Below, piece by piece: positions 14,058-14,668 of a DNA stretch of 14,668 nucleotides. Source of the DNA: Planctomycetia bacterium (lineage in GTDB: Bacteria; Planctomycetota; Planctomycetia; Pirellulales; UBA1268); assembly GCA_009926295.1 (NCBI GenBank), contig RFPF01000055.1, positions 1-14,668 on the forward strand. The letters run 5' to 3'. The translations under genes and the position numbers were made by a program. The notes below the pieces were generated by a model. The model worked only from the letters and a program-made list of their open reading frames with translations, was not told where the DNA came from and did no database searches. How positions within the stretch are numbered: position 1 is the first letter of the stretch; each line of letters starts with the position of its first letter.

Positions 14058-14668
14058 TCAGACCGACCCGTCGAGCAGCACCCGCAGCCGGCGCATGGCC
14101 CGGAGATACCGCATGCCCGCCGCGGGCTTGGACAGCCCCAGGGCCTGCGCGGCCTCGGCGGTCGAGAGGTGCTCGAAATGCCGCAGGAGGACGATCTGCC
14201 GATCGTCCTCGTCGAGGAGTTCGACCGCTGCCGCGAACCGCCGCTCGAGCTCGTGCCAGGTGGCGGCGGCGGCCGGCGTCAGCTCCCGATCCGCGATCTG
14301 GCCGACGACGTCGTCGTGGGACCGGTCGTCGGCGGCAGGGGTGGCGGCGAGCTGGACCTCGCGATCGACGCTCCGGGTGGCTGCGACGCGGTGGCGGCGA
14401 TGCGCGTCGATGAGCCTGTCTCGCGCCATGTGCCGCAGCCACAGCTGGAAGGGCATCGTCGGATTGGCGAGGTAGTCGCCGAGTCGACGGTTCGCCTCGA
14501 GAAGCACGTCCTGAACGATGTCGCTGGCATCGACGCGATGCTGCACGCCCCGATCCATTCGGCGGTCGATCAGCCTGCGGATCGCGTCGCGGTGCCGTGC
14601 GAGCAGGCCGTTGAGGGCCGTCTCGTCGCCCCCGCGGACGCGATCGAGCAGCACCTGCGTGGGATGGG
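14058..14668 (-). CDS. ECF-type RNA polymerase sigma factor (N-terminus outside the window)
   Basis: At least 203 residues of a sigma70-family factor; the frame stays open to the window edge (HPTQVLLDRVRGGDETALNG), so the start lies beyond 14668 and the internal GTG at 14654 is not the start. Region 2 covers HRVDASDIVQDVLLEANRRL and MPFQLWLRHMARDRLIDAHR, binding core polymerase and the -10 element. After a variable linker, region 4 reads LDEDDRQIVLLRHFEHLSTAEA followed by a helix-turn-helix (AAQALGLSKPAAGMRYLRAMRRL), binding the -35. Regions 1 and 3 are missing, as in ECF factors. In planctomycetes such factors often sit beside Ser/Thr kinases, as here (kinase starts 34 bases downstream, same strand). 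No anti-sigma factor with a zinc HxxxCxxC motif is visible, so control may be through the kinase; that is inference. Confidence 0.92.
   Translation of the reverse strand, partial: HPTQVLLDRVRGGDETALNGLLARHRDAIRRLIDRRMDRGVQHRVDASDIVQDVLLEANRRLGDYLANPTMPFQLWLRHMARDRLIDAHRRHRVAATRSVDREVQLAATPAADDRSHDDVVGQIADRELTPAAAATWHELERRFAAAVELLDEDDRQIVLLRHFEHLSTAEAAQALGLSKPAAGMRYLRAMRRLRVLLDGSV

Overview
The window is GC-rich chromosomal DNA (roughly two thirds G+C or more by eye) carrying eleven protein genes packed tightly on both strands. No RNA gene, insertion sequence, CRISPR array or phage gene is visible. The content points to a planctomycete, most likely of the Pirellulales. The main reasons are an ECF sigma factor next to a membrane Ser/Thr kinase, a secreted formylglycine sulfatase with a HEAT-like tail, and an exported squalene-cyclase-like toroid protein. 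This taxonomic call is inference from gene content, not from a marker gene.

Layout. (1) Positions 1-3139, plus strand: the 3' part of a P1B-type metal ATPase with a TPCP membrane motif, then a sulfatase 22 bases downstream. (2) Positions 3153-3593 (or 3650), minus strand: a small LRAT-like NlpC/P60-superfamily protein with a C-terminal membrane anchor, convergent with the sulfatase. (3) Positions 3757-5310, plus strand: a PiT-family phosphate transporter. (4) Positions 5478-8281, plus strand: an exported HlyD-like coiled-coil adaptor whose stop overlaps the start of an exported alpha/alpha-toroid protein (ATGA); no pump gene is beside them. (5) Positions 8324-9745, plus strand: a large conserved protein of unknown function that ends tail-to-tail on deoA, the two stop codons sharing CTAG. 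(6) Positions 9742-12205: a pyrimidine salvage cluster, with upp and a pyrimidine-nucleoside phosphorylase gene on the minus strand and cdd divergent on the plus strand. (7) Positions 12230-14668, minus strand: an ECF sigma factor, cut by the window edge, followed by a transmembrane Ser/Thr kinase.

How they work together. The best-supported pathway is pyrimidine salvage. Cdd deaminates cytidine to uridine, the phosphorylase cleaves uridine or thymidine to the free base, and Upp turns uracil into UMP. A good sigma70-like promoter for upp-deoA sits in the 103-base gap facing cdd. The sigma factor and kinase probably form one signalling unit. The adaptor and toroid proteins are probably translationally coupled and both act outside the cytoplasm, but their task is unknown. 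I see no clearly new multi-gene defence or mobile system. The most interesting unexplained items are the adaptor-toroid pair, the conserved unknown protein at 8324-9745, and the membrane-tethered LRAT-like protein.
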